From contig NC_066571.1 of the NCBI RefSeq assembly GCF_024679095.1, forward strand, positions 3,225,283 through 3,289,282: a stretch of 64,000 nt of DNA. The letters run 5' to 3'. The notes under the pieces are model-generated. The model searched no databases and was not told where the DNA came from. It saw only the letters and a program-made list of their open reading frames with translations. The stretch comes from Eriocheir sinensis. Lineage: Eukaryota; Arthropoda; Malacostraca; Decapoda; Varunidae. Of this stretch, positions 34,301 through 46,018 are shown one piece after another. Numbering within the stretch: position 1 is the stretch's first letter; each line of letters starts with the position of its first letter. A program made the position numbers and the translations under genes.

Positions 34301-37300
34301 CCTTGTGTGGGGAGGTGTGATGACCCGTGTGGTGAGAAGTTTTCTGATGTTTGTGGTGGCAGATGCCGACGCAATTGAGGTGGCAAATGTGGTTGTTGTG
34401 GTGACTCGTGTGGTGAGTGTTGTAACAGTTGTGATTGTGGTGAAAAGTTTTGTGCCTGAGGTAACGTGTGTGCTAGTTGTGGTGATCGTTGTGGTGAGTG
34501 TGATGGGTGTGCTTGGTGTTGTGGCAATTGTAACCGTGGTGGCAATTGTTGTGATTGTCGCCATTTCTGTGGATCTGGTATCAAATTTGGATATCTATGC
34601 ATCAAGGTGGGTGGGTGGTACAAGTGTGGAGATGAAGATGACATATTTCGTCCTCGTGATAAGTGTGACGATGAAGATGTCATAATGTGTCCTACTGATG
34701 AGTGTGGATTTGAAGATGATATACTTCGCCTCTGTGATGAGCGATGTGAAGACGAAGTTTGGTGTATAGGTGTATGGATGTGTTGATGGAGAGACTGACT
34801 GTCATGAGACGGTGAAGGACTCGTTAGATGAGTAGGCGGTAAAGTAGATGATTTCTGTGACTTCTTTTGTAGTGATCGTTGTGGTGGGTGTGCTTGGTGT
34901 TGTGGCCGTTGTAACCGTGGTGGCAATTGTAGTGATTGTCGCCATTTACGTGGATTTGGTATCAGATTTGGATATTTACGCATCATGGTTAGTAGGTAGC
35001 TTAACCGTGAACATGAAGATGACATATTTCGTCCTCGTGATAAGTGTGACGATGGAGATGTCATACTGTGTCCTCCTGATGAGTCTGGATATGAAGATGA
35101 TATACTTCGTCTCCGTGATGAGCGATGCGAAGACGAAGTCTGGTGGGAAGTGAATGATTTCTGGGATCTTTGTTGGGAGGAAGAATTGGAGCTTTGCTGT
35201 GGATTGGACTCTTGATAAGTCATATTACTGCGTGATGAAGGAGATTCTTGATGGCAAGATGAACTAGTGTAGTCCGGTTGTGAAGGGAAGAGGGAAGATG
35301 GACTACTGAGGTAAGACTGTGAAGAGGACTCTCGATGGGAAGACGAACTTGCCTGAGATGACTGTGAAAGTGCCTCTGGATGGGAAGACTGGCCAGCACA
35401 CGGTGAAGGGGGCTGTGGATGGGAAGACTGACTTGTATGGTATGGCTGTGTAGGGATCTGTTGATGGGAAGACAAACTACTATGATATGACTTTGAAGGG
35501 AAATCTTGCTGGAGGGACCGACCAATATGAGGTGAGTGTGATGGAGTAACTCCATGGGAAGATTGGCGAGACCGACCAGTAGGACGTGATTGTGATGTGG
35601 TAGGTTGATGGGAAGACTGACTAGTTTGATGCGACTGTGAAGTGGTCTCTTGAAGGGAAGATAAATCACTCCCCCCAGGCATCGGCGTACTTAACCCTGG
35701 GAGTTCCATAGTATCCCTTGAGCTTCCTCGTTCTGCTGCTAAAGCTTCTCGCGAAGTCGATGGTCTCTCTGGACCAGCAGAGGAGCCTTGTGCTGGGGGA
35801 CCCGACCCCTCGCTTGCTAAAGATCCTCGGGCAGTCAGAAGTGAGAAGAGTGAGTTTTCATCTGGAACGTACATTGGGAAAGACAGATGTTTGAGTGTCT
35901 GAAGGTCTAAGTTGACCAGTAATGGTGGAGTGCCCTGCTCCTCCGGTGGGGAAGGTCGAGTTATCTGTGGTGCAGAATGAGTTCTCCGTGATGGAGATTG
36001 AGTTCTCCGTGATGGAGATTGAGTTCTCCGTGATGGAGATTGAGTTCTCCGTGATGGAGATTGAGTTCTCCGTGATGGAGATTGAGTTCTCCGTGATGGA
36101 GATAGAGTTCTCCGTGATGGAGATAGAGTTCTCCGTGATGGAGATAGAGTTCTCCGTGATGGAGATAGAGTTCTCCGTGATGGAGATAGAGTTCTCCGTG
36201 ATGGAGATAGAGTTCTCCGTGATGGAGATAGAGTTCTCCGTGATGGAGATAGAGTTCTTCGTGATGGAAATCGAGTTCTCCGTAATGAAGATCGAGTCCT
36301 CCGTAATGAAGATCGAGTTCTCCAAGGTGAGAGTTCACCTTCCGAAGTGGAGGGTTTTCCTTCCGAAGTGGAGGGTACATATTCCGAAGTGAAAGGTTCG
36401 TACTCTGAGGTGGAGGGTTCAGCTTGCGATGTGGAGGCTTTGGCTTGCGATGTGGAGGCTTTGGCTTGCGATGTGGAGGCTTTGGCTTGCGATGTGGAGG
36501 CTTTGGCTTGCGATGTGGAGGCTTTGGCTTGCGATGTGGAGGCTTTGGCTTGCGATGTGGAGGCTTTGGCTTGCGATGTGGAGGCTTTGGCTTGCGATGT
36601 GGAGGCTTTGGCTTCTGGTTTTGAGGGTTTAAGTTTTGGTGGTGTGGTTTTAGCTTTAGATGGTGAGGATTTAGCTTTCGATGGTGACGGTCGAGTTGTT
36701 GGCGGCGGCATCATCATGGCATCGAGTTTCTCTTGTGATAGTGTTGAGTAAGTACAGAGGAACTGAGGTTGTCTGCTGTCTGGTTGCTGTGGTGGCTGCG
36801 GCGGTCGTGGCGGTGGTTGGTGTTGTGCACAAGACTGGGTCTCCATGGTGCCAAACTGTTGATGTGGTGATGGGGAGGTTTCTACGACCTCAGAGAGTTG
36901 TAATGGCAGAGATATTTCTATGATGGTGGTTGATAATGGTCGTGGTGGTGGTCGATCTCTTTCTGGTTGTGATTGGGAGAGTGATAAGGGGGCTCTTATG
37001 GACTCAGGCTCTGGTCTACTTGATGATTGTCGTCCTCGTAGGGGTACTAGTCGTCCTCGTTGCGAAATTGATGTTGGTACTTGCATGAGAGCCGAGGATT
37101 GTGCTTGTGCTTGTAGTGGTGGCTGTTGCTCTTGTGGGGGTGGTGGTGGTGCTGGAAGTGGTGGTGGTGGTGGTGGAAGTGGTGGTGGTGGTGATGCTGG
37201 AAGTGGTGGTGGTGGTGGTAGTGGTGGTGCTGGAAGTGGTGGTGGTGGTGGTGCTGGAAGTGGTGGTGGTGGTGATGGTGGTGATTGTGGGGGTGGTGGT

Positions 37301-40300
37301 GATGATGATAATGGTGGCGGTGGTGGTGGTGATTGTGGGGGTGGTGGTGATGATGATAATGGTGGCGGTGGTGGTGGTGGTGGTGGTAGCTGTGATGGCG
37401 GTAGTTGTGGTGGTGGTAGTTGTGGTGGTGGTGGTAGTTGTGGTGGTGGTAGTTGTGGTGGTGGTGGCGATTGTGGTGTTGGTGTTGGTGGTGTTGGTGG
37501 TGATTGTGGTTGTGGTTGTGGTGGTGGTGGTGGTGATTGTGGTGGAGGTGGTGGTGGTGGTGATTGTGGTGGTGGTGGTGGTGGTGGTGATTGGGGTGGT
37601 GGTGATTGTGGTGGTGGTGGTGGTGGTGGTGGTGGTGATTGGGGTGGTGGTGGTGGTGGTGGTGGTGGTGGTGGTGGTGATTGTGGTGGTGGCGGTGGTG
37701 GTGATGATTGTGATGGTGGTGGTGGTGATTGTAATGGTGGAGATGATTGTGAGGGTGGTGGTGGTGATGGTGGTGGTTGTGATTGTGGTGGTGGTGGTGG
37801 TGATTGGGGTGGTGGTGGTGTCTGGGGTGGTGGTGGTGCTGGTAGTGGTGGTGATGGTGATTGTGGTGGTGGTGGTGATTGTGGTGGTGGTGGTGGTGAT
37901 TGTGGTGGTGGTGGTGATTGTGGGGGTAGTGGTGGTGATGGTGGTGGGTGTGATTGTGGGAGTGATGGTGGTGGTAGTTGTGGTGGTGGTGGTGATTGTG
38001 GGGGTGGTGGTGATGGTGGTGATTGTGGGGGTGGTGGTGGTGGTGCTGGTGGTGATTGTGGGGGTGGTGGTGGTGGTGCTGGTGGTGATTGTGGGGGTGG
38101 TGGTGGTGGGGCTGGTGGTGATTGTGGGGGTGGTGGTGGTGATGGTGGTAGATGTGATGGTGGTGGTGATGGTGGTAGTTGTGATGGTGGTGGTGGTGGT
38201 GGTGATTGTGGGGGTGGTGGTGGTGATGGTGGTAGTTGTGATGGTGGTGGTGGTGGTGCTCCTATTTCAAGGATGGATGATTGTATTTGTGACGATTGCA
38301 TTGGTGGTGCTCGTTGGCTGCCCTGTCCTGGTGGTGGTGGTGGATGTGATGGATGAGACTCTAATAATACCACGGTCGCTGGTGCTCGTCTCTCGTATGA
38401 TTGTGATGTCGATATGGTTGAAGACGGACTCATTGAAGGTGATTGTTTATTTCCACGAGAGAGAACAAGTTCTTGGGATGAAGGATCAACAAACTGCTCC
38501 TGTGACGGGACGGACTGCTGGAATGAACGAGATGACGACGGAATGGAAGACTCCCAGTGTCTTGCCTCAGCGGGGAGTTCGGGAGCAGTAGTGGTAGTTT
38601 GTCGTGTGGAAGTGTGGGAGATGGACTCGGGAGGGTCGTCTGATATTGTGGTTGTCAAGGGAAAATGTGACCAAGACCTGGACTGGGAACTTTGACTGCT
38701 GAATGGGTATGAAGCGCTCTTTCGTTTAGCGGGTCGGTATGGTGGGGATGGTAGGACTCTGCGTGATGATCCTGGGGACTTGGTGGAGGCGAAAGCTGGA
38801 GTATGCCGAGAAGAGGGTGGTATGGATATCTGGAGTCGATTCTTGGGCACATTCGAGCATGATGGGTCAAAGTGAACGGTGGGAAGTGGGGCATTGTGAG
38901 CTGGGGCAGGTGGGCCAGAGTAAGCTTGGGGAGGCGGGCCTGAAGGAGTTGGGATAAAGGGAAAGCTGTAAACTGAGGCAGCTTGACCCGAGGGAGGTGA
39001 GGCAAGGTTTGTTGAGGGAGGTGGGGCAGAGTGAGCTTGGGGAGGTGGACCTGGGGGAGGTGGGACAAAGGGAACTCGGTAAATTGAGGCAGAGTGAGCT
39101 GGGGGAGGTGAGGGAAGGTGAGCTGGGGCAAGCTGGGCAGGTGGGGCAGGGTGGGTTGGGACATCGTGGTCTCGGGGAGGTAGTAGTGGTGGGGCAGAAT
39201 GTGCAGGTGAGGATGGGGGGTTGTGGGCTTGGGAACTCCTCGCCAGTTGGGTGAGTGAAGGAATGGGCGATATAGGACGGACGTCACCATATAGATGAAT
39301 GGTTGTAGAAGTTCTGCGTCTTGCAGGGGGAGAGGAAGAGGGAGAGGATGAGGATGAGAATGGCCTACCAGAACCCCTACTTGCTTCCTCTTTTGCGGGT
39401 CTTCTGGAAGATGTGCTTTCATCTGAATAATATCCTTGACCACCTCTGGCTTCAGTATCTCTTCTCCTATGCCGAGGCTGCGACGGTCGGCCACTTCTCT
39501 GTGAAGTCTTCCCTTCACCGTCTGTAAATAGAACAACAGTTTTACAAAGCGAGCCCAAATAAATGCAACCTCTAAAAGTGTCATCTATACAACCGATTTG
39601 AAATTTGCCTTACTTTTGCATTTATGTTTAGGTGGATTGGTAAAGGAGAATCAATTTTAAAAGTTTGGGTTTTGCAGTTGAAGAGATGCCTCCCCCTTCA
39701 AAAGCTATAAAACACGTCTGTGGACAAAAAATTCAACGCATTGAGGAAATTAATTAAGGTCCAAGTTAGAAAAAAAACACGTAATTTCCTGCTTAGCGAA
39801 TCCAAGAACACTTGGCAGTGAGGGTGTGCACAACGAGCCATTGAAATGAAACGGGTACAAACAGTCTCGAGTAAATCATTGCCAAATTGAAATAATTGTA
39901 GCAAAGTTTCAGGTACAGGAATCGGGGTTTCATGAACAGTGCCTTGTTGACCAGTAGAGGCTAGTGTTTCTCTGGACAAGGGAGACTACTTTGGACACGA
40001 GGCACAGACATAACACACGGGACACAGGATGAGCAGTATGAAGCACACGATTCAAGGAATGGAGCATATGGTAATGCACACCGAACACTTGCACGGAGAA
40101 GAGGGGCACATCAAGCGACTCGGGGCAGGTAGATCAAACATTGGGAGTTGGGCATAAAACACGAGTGTGCATGATGAGGGATCTGTCGGAGGCAAAATTT
40201 CTTAGTTTTTTGCCTCACCTAACAGGAACTAAGTACTGAACACTTCATTCACAACACTTTACAATAATGAAAACTCTCCCTGGTAAACATGTATCGTTCC

Positions 40301-41882
40301 GCGCCTCCGAAAACGGTAAAGATTCGTTTTAGTACCGTGCCAGTATATCATTGTCTACTTTATGAAACATTATTATCTCTTTATTTATCTTTTCTAAAAA
40401 CCTTCAACAGTCAATGAAACACTTTCAAAATCCATTTCAAGGACTTTTTTTTTACTTCTGAAAATAGGGAATAATGTTTACGAAAGCGCGTCGCCTCCTC
40501 TGGCGGCGGCCGCGGCAACGGTGGTGCCGCCGCAGCCGCAAAATAGCTCGCAGAGGGTTTAGGGTGGGGGAGCATATTTATACTACTCAAACCGAGCTTT
40601 ACAACCTGCTAACGGGGGGGGCTGCGCCCCCCTCGACCCCCATGCTAACCAGGGGGGCTGCGCCCCCCCTGGATCCCCCCCCCACATGAATATGCAACTT
40701 ATTTCTGCGAGGAGGTATTTCTCGCAACACCGGCTCCACTGCCGCCGCGGCCGTCGCCACAGCAAACCTGTTACATTTTTATGCAAATACTGCGAAATTT
40801 AGCATGGAGCATGAATATAACCTAACCTTAGCTAGCCTTACCTAACCTAACAAAACCCTCTGCGAGCTATTTTGCAGCTGCGGCGGCACCACCGTTGCCG
40901 CGGCCAGCACCAGAGGAGGCGACGCGCTTTCGTAAACATTATCCCCTATTTTCAATGTGACATAAACACACCTGTCCGCTTGTCAAAACCCCGTCGTACG
41001 TGCTAGAATGTTGTAATTACCACCACACCGCGCCCAAAATGCGCACCCGCTAGGAGCTGCGGTAAAGATTCGTATTAGGTCCGTGCCAGTATCTCATAAT
41101 CTACTTTATGAAACATCACTATCTCTTCATATATCTTTTCTACAAACCTTCAACAGTCATGGAAACGCTTTGAAAATCCAATTCAAGGACTTTTTTTTTA
41201 CTCTTGAAAATAGGGGATAATGTTTACGAAAGCGCGTCGCCTCCTCTGCTGGCCGCGGCGACGCTGCAGCCGCCGCAGCCGCAAAATAGCTCGCAGAGGG
41301 CTTAGGGTCGGGGAGCATATTTAAACTACTCCAACCGAACTTTACGACCTACTAACGGGGGGGCTGCGCCCCCCTCGACCCCCCCTTCTAACCTTCTGGA
41401 CACCCCCCCTCATGTATATGTGACTTATTTCAGCGAGGAGGTATTTCTCGCAACACCCGCTGCAGCGTCGCCGCGGCCAGCAGAGGAGGCGACGCGCTTT
41501 CGTAAATATTATCCCATATTTTCATGGGTAAAAAAAAAGTCCTTGAATTGGATTTTCAAAGCGTTTCCATGACTGTTGAAGGTTTGTAGAAAAGATATAT
41601 GAAGAGATACTGATGTTTCATAAGGTAGGTAATGAGATACTGGCACGGACCTAAAACGAATCTTAACCGGAGCCGCTATTCTTAAGGTTTACCCGAATCT
41701 TAACCCCGAAAACAACAGTGCCCGCTACCCCGTCTTCTTCCTCTCAAGGACAGACGGCGGCTCAGCCGTGATGAAGCTAAGCTCTTCTACATAATTACCT
41801 TCGCCTGGTACAAATAAACATGCAAACCTTCCTCACCTGCTGAGGAGTGTTGACGTGGGCGTTGTTCCTCGCCTCCTTCCAT
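28333..41882 (-). CDS. giant low-complexity Pro/Ser/Gln-rich protein, paralogue B (two exons, 3744 aa)
   Basis: Join 41837-41882 and 28333-39521. Exon 1 matches that of paralogue A in coding sequence, and donor, acceptor (TATTTACAG) and phase 1 agree. Exon 2 is one 11.2-kb open frame. In order: Ser/Arg head, a Pro-rich region with proline runs separated by QS, HS or LP (about 36890-39160) absent from A, 7-residue KASTSQA and RRTLSPS arrays, conserved block [15 protein letters not shown], Ser/Gln-rich part with an extra internal duplication (about 34740-35160), LPTQGSSH and LTPQRSPH repeats, a segment absent from A (32215-32455; [18 protein letters not shown]), conserved block [14 protein letters not shown], about 70 [14 protein letters not shown] repeats, Ser-rich region, only about five VSRVFPPSTSF units, and the same C-terminus. 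No known domain or signal peptide; disordered. The start is supported by an in-frame TGA two codons upstream. Function unknown. Confidence 0.72.
30110..31775 (-). repeat. 24-bp coding repeat array ([14 protein letters not shown]), about 70 copies
   Basis: Three variant blocks are visible on the plus strand: ACCCAAACTTGTCCGAGGATG (30240-30780, FGSSSDK), mixed GATCTGGACATG/TTG (30870-31370) and GATGACTTGGACTTG to the end. Units differ by one or two bases and stay in frame. Contrast about 10 units in paralogue A. Confidence 0.97.
32770..34340 (-). repeat. 24-bp coding repeats (LTPQRSPH and LPTQGSSH types) in gene B
   Basis: A regular GTGGTGACCTTTGTGGTGTC block at 32990-33260 is followed by TGTGGGGAGGTGTGATGACC-type units to 34340. 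It includes a duplicated longer phrase (34020-34120 repeated at 34120-34220). Confidence 0.9.
35975..36620 (-). repeat. two 21-bp coding arrays (RRTLSPS and KASTSQA) in gene B
   Basis: GAGTTCTCCGTGATGGAGAT units (35980-36330) are followed by TTGCGATGTGGAGGCTTTGGC units (36420-36610). Paralogue A has a few RRTQSPS units but mainly EYEP units between them. Confidence 0.93.
36886..39162 (-). other. 2277-bp Pro-rich coding block present only in paralogue B
   Basis: The flanks TTTCTAC (ending 36885) and ATCGTGGTCTCGG (from 39163) are directly joined in A at 16505/16506, sharing AC at the joint. The block is 759 codons exactly, so its loss keeps the frame. Its core (37130-38270) is (GGT)n/(GTG)n-like on the plus strand and encodes proline runs. 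Confidence 0.85.
39522..41836 (-). other. intron of giant gene B
   Basis: The 2315-bp intron has GTGAGG at its start and TTTACAG at its end. It is lengthened relative to A by the foldback element at 40315-41705 and lacks A's SINE-like and 415-bp segments. The shared parts show clearly more substitutions than the exons. Confidence 0.65.
40315..41705. mobile_element. foldback DNA element with 8-bp target duplication
   Basis: It is flanked by CCGAAAAC at 40307-40314 and 41706-41713; unit A has a single CCGAAAAC at the empty site. The ends read GGTAAAGATTCG and the inverse GGTTAAGATTCG. Inside lies a nearly complete palindrome at 41061-41668 starting GGTAAAGATTCGTATTAGG, and a second, truncated palindrome from 40315 to about 40958. 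Both have arms through GTTTACGAAAGCGCGTCGCC and centres of GGGGGGCTGCGCCCCCC. An 8-bp duplication fits hAT or P-type integration. There is no transposase, so it is non-autonomous. Confidence 0.85.
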
Positions 41883-42497
41883 CCTGCGTCACACACTGCT
41901 CGGATACACGGCCTTGGGCTTGTTGGAGGAGGACGGGGAATGAGATGCACAACCTTGAAGTGAGTGAATCTTGGCCCTTGGAGGTGACTCGAAGTTCCGG
42001 GGGGTGACTAGAAGGCGCCCCAGGGATGTCTCGTGACCATGGGGCGTGGCCTGAGATCCCAGAGGCTACTCGACCTCGCAACGACTCGTGGTATTGCTGT
42101 GGTTCGTATTTCCAAAGGGCAAATACAGGGTCTCCGAAGGTAATCTCAGGCCCCAGGGAATGTCTCGTGGTCCTGGGGGGTGAGTAGCTGATTCCTGATG
42201 GTAAACGTAGGCCCCAGTGGTACCTTGTAACCCTGAGGCGTGACTTGCGCCCCTGGAGGCAACTCGAGACCCGAGTGGTGACTCAGCTCATGACGCCGGA
42301 ACAAACTGTGGTACTCAATGCTAGATATTCACGTATTGCAGTAAGATTGTGCTGTTGTGAGTGGTGTTGATGGAAGTGTTTTCGTCCAGCAGGGCCGTTG
42401 GTTGTAGCACCGAGGTCCTTCCCCTGACTGCCAACTACCCACGTCGTCCTCCTCCTCACGGTCAACAGGTGGCGCTGAGAGCAGGGGAGGGGTAGTT

Positions 42498-42499
<2 letters not shown>

Positions 42500-42539
<40 letters not shown>
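42500..42539. repeat. (GT)n microsatellite
   Basis: Orthologous to 19042-19085 in unit A. Confidence 0.97.
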
Positions 42540-42542
<3 letters not shown>

Positions 42543-42680
42543 GAGCCTTATGTTAATTTCATTTTAGTACTTACTTTGGTAATTGCTTTGTACACACACT
42601 CAAATAAGTATCGTTACACATTCAGCACGATACAAACTACCACCAAGGACGAAGCCTTTGATAACATGTTACTCATGTTG

Positions 42681-42830
42681 GTATCACTGCATGGGGTATC
42701 AGGACACCTCTCCTTCCGAAATTGACCCCACCTCCTTGGATTCTTTTTAGGAGCAGCGAGTAGCGTTTTTTTTTTAATTGTTGTTTCCTTTTATTTTGTG
42801 CCCTTGAGCTGTCTTTGTTGTAAAAAAAAA
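42681..42830 (-). repeat. SINE-like insertion specific to unit B
   Basis: It belongs to the same family as 2424-2575 and 17309-17447, minus orientation (ACAACAAAGACAGCTCAAGG, CGCTACTCGCTGCTCC, GGTCAATTTCGGAAGG, then GGTGTCCTGATAC). Unit A (about 19235) lacks it. It breaks the open frame that is intact at 19160-19435. Confidence 0.65.
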
Positions 42831-43204
42831 TGTGCTGGGTGTGGCTTCACTTACCTGAATTAAGTGAGCGGTACTCGTAAATGAAGCAGTAGAATTTGAG
42901 CTGGCACGGTAACGCTTCATGAAACACACAGGTGGAGTCTTAGTCGAAGTGACTTGATCTGTGTTGTGTGTAGCACTATAACATTGTCGTGTTTGGGTGA
43001 TGAAATTATGCTTTAATACTTCACACACAAGTGAATACTTATAATTTCGTCCATTTAGGAGAATAATCATGATAAACGTCTTGCGTTATTGTTAGACATT
43101 CTCTATAGGAGCATCGTATATATTACACATGGTTAGAAAAACAGCACAGGCATGGTTGCTTTTATTGTATTAGAATGCTTTTAGCAACGCTTTTAGCATT
43201 GCAA

Positions 43205-43345
43205 CTTGAAGTTTTTTTGTTTTTTCAGATGCTCACAGCTTGTTCATGAGAGAAAAGACACTTTCAGTAGAAACATTAGTTCCAGGATGGCACGTTATGA
43301 GCTGAACTATATCTGACAAGCGTTGATGGTCAATGTTTTTGTCTT
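43205..43345 (-). pseudogene. hAT transposase remnant (unit B)
   Basis: Copy of 19572-19757. The motif is now FSLMNKL followed by a stop, and an extra T-rich stretch is inserted near 43210. Confidence 0.6.
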
Positions 43346-43398
43346 TTACATGGGGGAACACATCTACCCACCGCTGTTACGTATATCATGAACATTAT

Positions 43399-43404
<6 letters not shown>

Positions 43405-43466
<62 letters not shown>

Positions 43467-43808
43467 GTCTCGGCCTATTCCGCCGGTAGGCTTCTTCCCG
43501 GTGGGGCCTGATGGTCGGCCCAAGGCTTCTTCCCGGTGGGGCCTGATGGTCGGCCCAGCCCGTTTTGGCGCAGGCGAGGGTTTATAGTGGCGCCATCTTG
43601 CACTGGCTCATCTGCCCTCCCGGAGCTCATCTTTAATCCTAGAATCTAGAGTCCGGGTTGATAGGTGGTCTTCTGTACAGCATGTGGGTAGTTTTAAGCC
43701 ACTCGGCGGCGGCTGAAAAATCCCAGCTTGGTGGCACCGGGCGGGGATTGAACTCGCGTCCTCCCGAACGCGGCGCCGTCACTCTGTCGACTCAGCCACC
43801 GCCTCCCC
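43405..43808 (-). repeat. tRNA-derived SINE inserted in unit B
   Basis: The minus strand begins GGGGAGGCGGTGGCTGAG, with box A (GTGGCTGAGTCGACAG, plus 43785-43800) and box B (GCGAGTTCAATCC, plus 43744-43756). A body with a duplicated GGGCCGACCATCAGGCC phrase follows, ending in poly-A and (TA)n. Unit A at about 19804 is the empty site. A clean target duplication is not visible. Confidence 0.85.
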
Positions 43809-44114
43809 AAAATGTGAATGTAAAGCTTAAACAAGTGGCACTCAAATTATTTAGTTAACACTATGGTCATATCTGGTATCTCAGAGTCTCCCTTCTTCTC
43901 TATCCCTCCCTTTCGGGGGTCCTGTCCTGCTCCCCCCAGCAGAGCTGAGGTGGTGAGGGTGATCGCACTTTTACCAACCCTGCCGCGGTTACCGGGTTGC
44001 TCAGTGTGAAACTCGTCGGACCCCACTGTAACGATACTTTTTTGAGTGTGTGTACCTAAATACATTTATGCGTATATAGCATACCTACCTACCTACACAC
44101 ACACACACACACAC

Positions 44115-44293
44115 AGCCCAAAGAGTTCATGGCTTGAGCAAGTCGATAAATCCTGCAGGAGGTGCTCAGGATGGGAAGGGGGCCGGCAATGGCCCTGCAT
44201 GGAGACTTGCCCAAAGGAAATCCCGTCGTAGGGTGGCCGAGGCAACGCAATCCCCGACATATCCCCCATTGATTGATTGGTTGATTGATTATT
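44115..44293 (+). repeat. 3' end fragment of a LINE (unit B)
   Basis: Copy of 20100-20262, with remnants SSWLEQVDKSCR and a tail of TTGATTGATTGGTTGATTGA. It is slightly longer than the A copy, with GTCGTAGGGTGGCCGAGG retained. Confidence 0.55.
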
Positions 44294-44302
44294 GCTATTG
44301 CT

Positions 44303-44409
44303 AGTAGTAGTAGTAGTAGTAGTAACAGTAGTAGTAGTAGTAGTAGTAGTAGTAATGGTATTAAGAGTAATATAATTGTTAGTATCATTGTATTATCATT
44401 AGTAGTAGC

Positions 44410-44442
<33 letters not shown>

Positions 44443-44468
44443 TGTAGTAGTAGTAGTAGTAGTAGTAG

Positions 44469-44502
<34 letters not shown>

Positions 44503-44510
44503 AATAATAC
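44303..44510. repeat. (AGT)n/(TTG)n microsatellite
   Basis: Compound trinucleotide repeats orthologous to 20269-20640 but of different composition. Confidence 0.95.
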
Positions 44511-44714
44511 TAGTATCATTATCACCATCACCGATGCAATAAAACCGAAAAGTGCAGCGGATGACAAGTACAACAGTAACATAATGTCTAGACAATAAGA
44601 AACGAAAAGATAAGGTATACGATAGTAAATGTGCCACCAGAGGCTTCCCGCAGCTCGGAGGTCGCCGCGTCGACAGCTTTAGCGTCTCCGTCAGGCGTCA
44701 GGTCATGAGCAGTG

Positions 44715-44927
44715 TTACGGGACCGTCTCAGGTGTCGGTAGGTCGCTCCTCCGCCACTCAGCGATCTTGGCGCGTTTGGAGTGGTGGCACTGCGGCACTG
44801 CGTCTCTGCGGCCCTTCACATGCAGGGTTCGCTTAATCCGCACGATTTCGAGCCCATAGCTCCGCCGCAGATCCTCGAGGTGGCGGTCCCCCGGGCCTGC
44901 GAGGCGACTGATGAACCTATGAGCCAC
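44715..44927 (-). pseudogene. copy of unrecognised basic open frame (unit B), altered C-terminus
   Basis: As 20887-21090, but lacking 23 bp between repeated CGCT motifs, so the last residues read DLPTPETVP instead of EAADTY. Amino-acid changes are E to G, Q to R and L to P. Confidence 0.25.
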
Positions 44928-44982
44928 AATCAGGCTGCAGTAAGCGTAGGCAGCAGTGGAGAGCGTGGCAAACAGAGTTACA

Positions 44983-45326
<344 letters not shown>

Positions 45327-45927
45327 CTCCCTTGTGATCCTTCTCTCTAGCTCTATTCCTCTCTTTTTCTTCCTCTCTTCTCTTTATCATATTTTTCTCC
45401 CTCTTTCCTCTTCCCTCCGGCCTTCTTAGAGCCCCTTACCTCCTTTTGTTTCCCTCACCTCTCTTTCTCTTCCTCTTTCCTGATCTTCTGTTTCTTCCCT
45501 CCTACGCTCTTCCTCCCTCTTCCTTCCCAAATTTACCCTCCTCCCCTTCTACACCTAAATTCTTTCATTATCTCTTTATTTCTTTTTTCTTCTCTTCGTC
45601 TCTATCATTCTCTTTCTTCCATTATTTTCCTTTTTCCCTTCCATATGTTAATTCTTTTCTTCTTCTTTTCACTTATTTCATTCTCCATTTTTATTCTGCT
45701 TTTCTTTCATTCTCCTTTTCTCTTCTACTTCCTTCCCTTTACCTTCTTTTTATCTCTTCCTCCTCGTCCTTCCCTCCCCCCTCCTTCCTCACTGCTTCTC
45801 TGCTTCGCCTGCCACAGATTAAACAGCCTCATATAATTAAATGATAAATAGTAAGAAAAATGGTAATTATAATGGCATTGTTTACGATTTCCACTTTATT
45901 TTCTTGTTTTTGCATACACGGTTTGCT

Positions 45928-45931
<4 letters not shown>

Positions 45932-46016
<85 letters not shown>
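45932..46016. repeat. (AT)n microsatellite
   Basis: About 42 AT units, absent at the matching place in unit A (about 21781). Confidence 0.97.

Positions 46017-46018
<2 letters not shown>

Noticed and set aside
36920..38591. Plus-strand glycine-rich and valine-rich frames
   Set aside because: Shadows of the polyproline-coding GGT-like array of giant gene B.
40840..40860. CCTAA-type words (TTAGG arthropod telomere repeat)
   Set aside because: Only a few scattered units inside the foldback element, too few to call an interstitial telomere.
43741..43808. Functional tRNA gene
   Set aside because: It has box A and box B, but the tRNA-like part does not fold as a complete cloverleaf by eye and runs into a SINE body with a poly-A/(TA)n tail.
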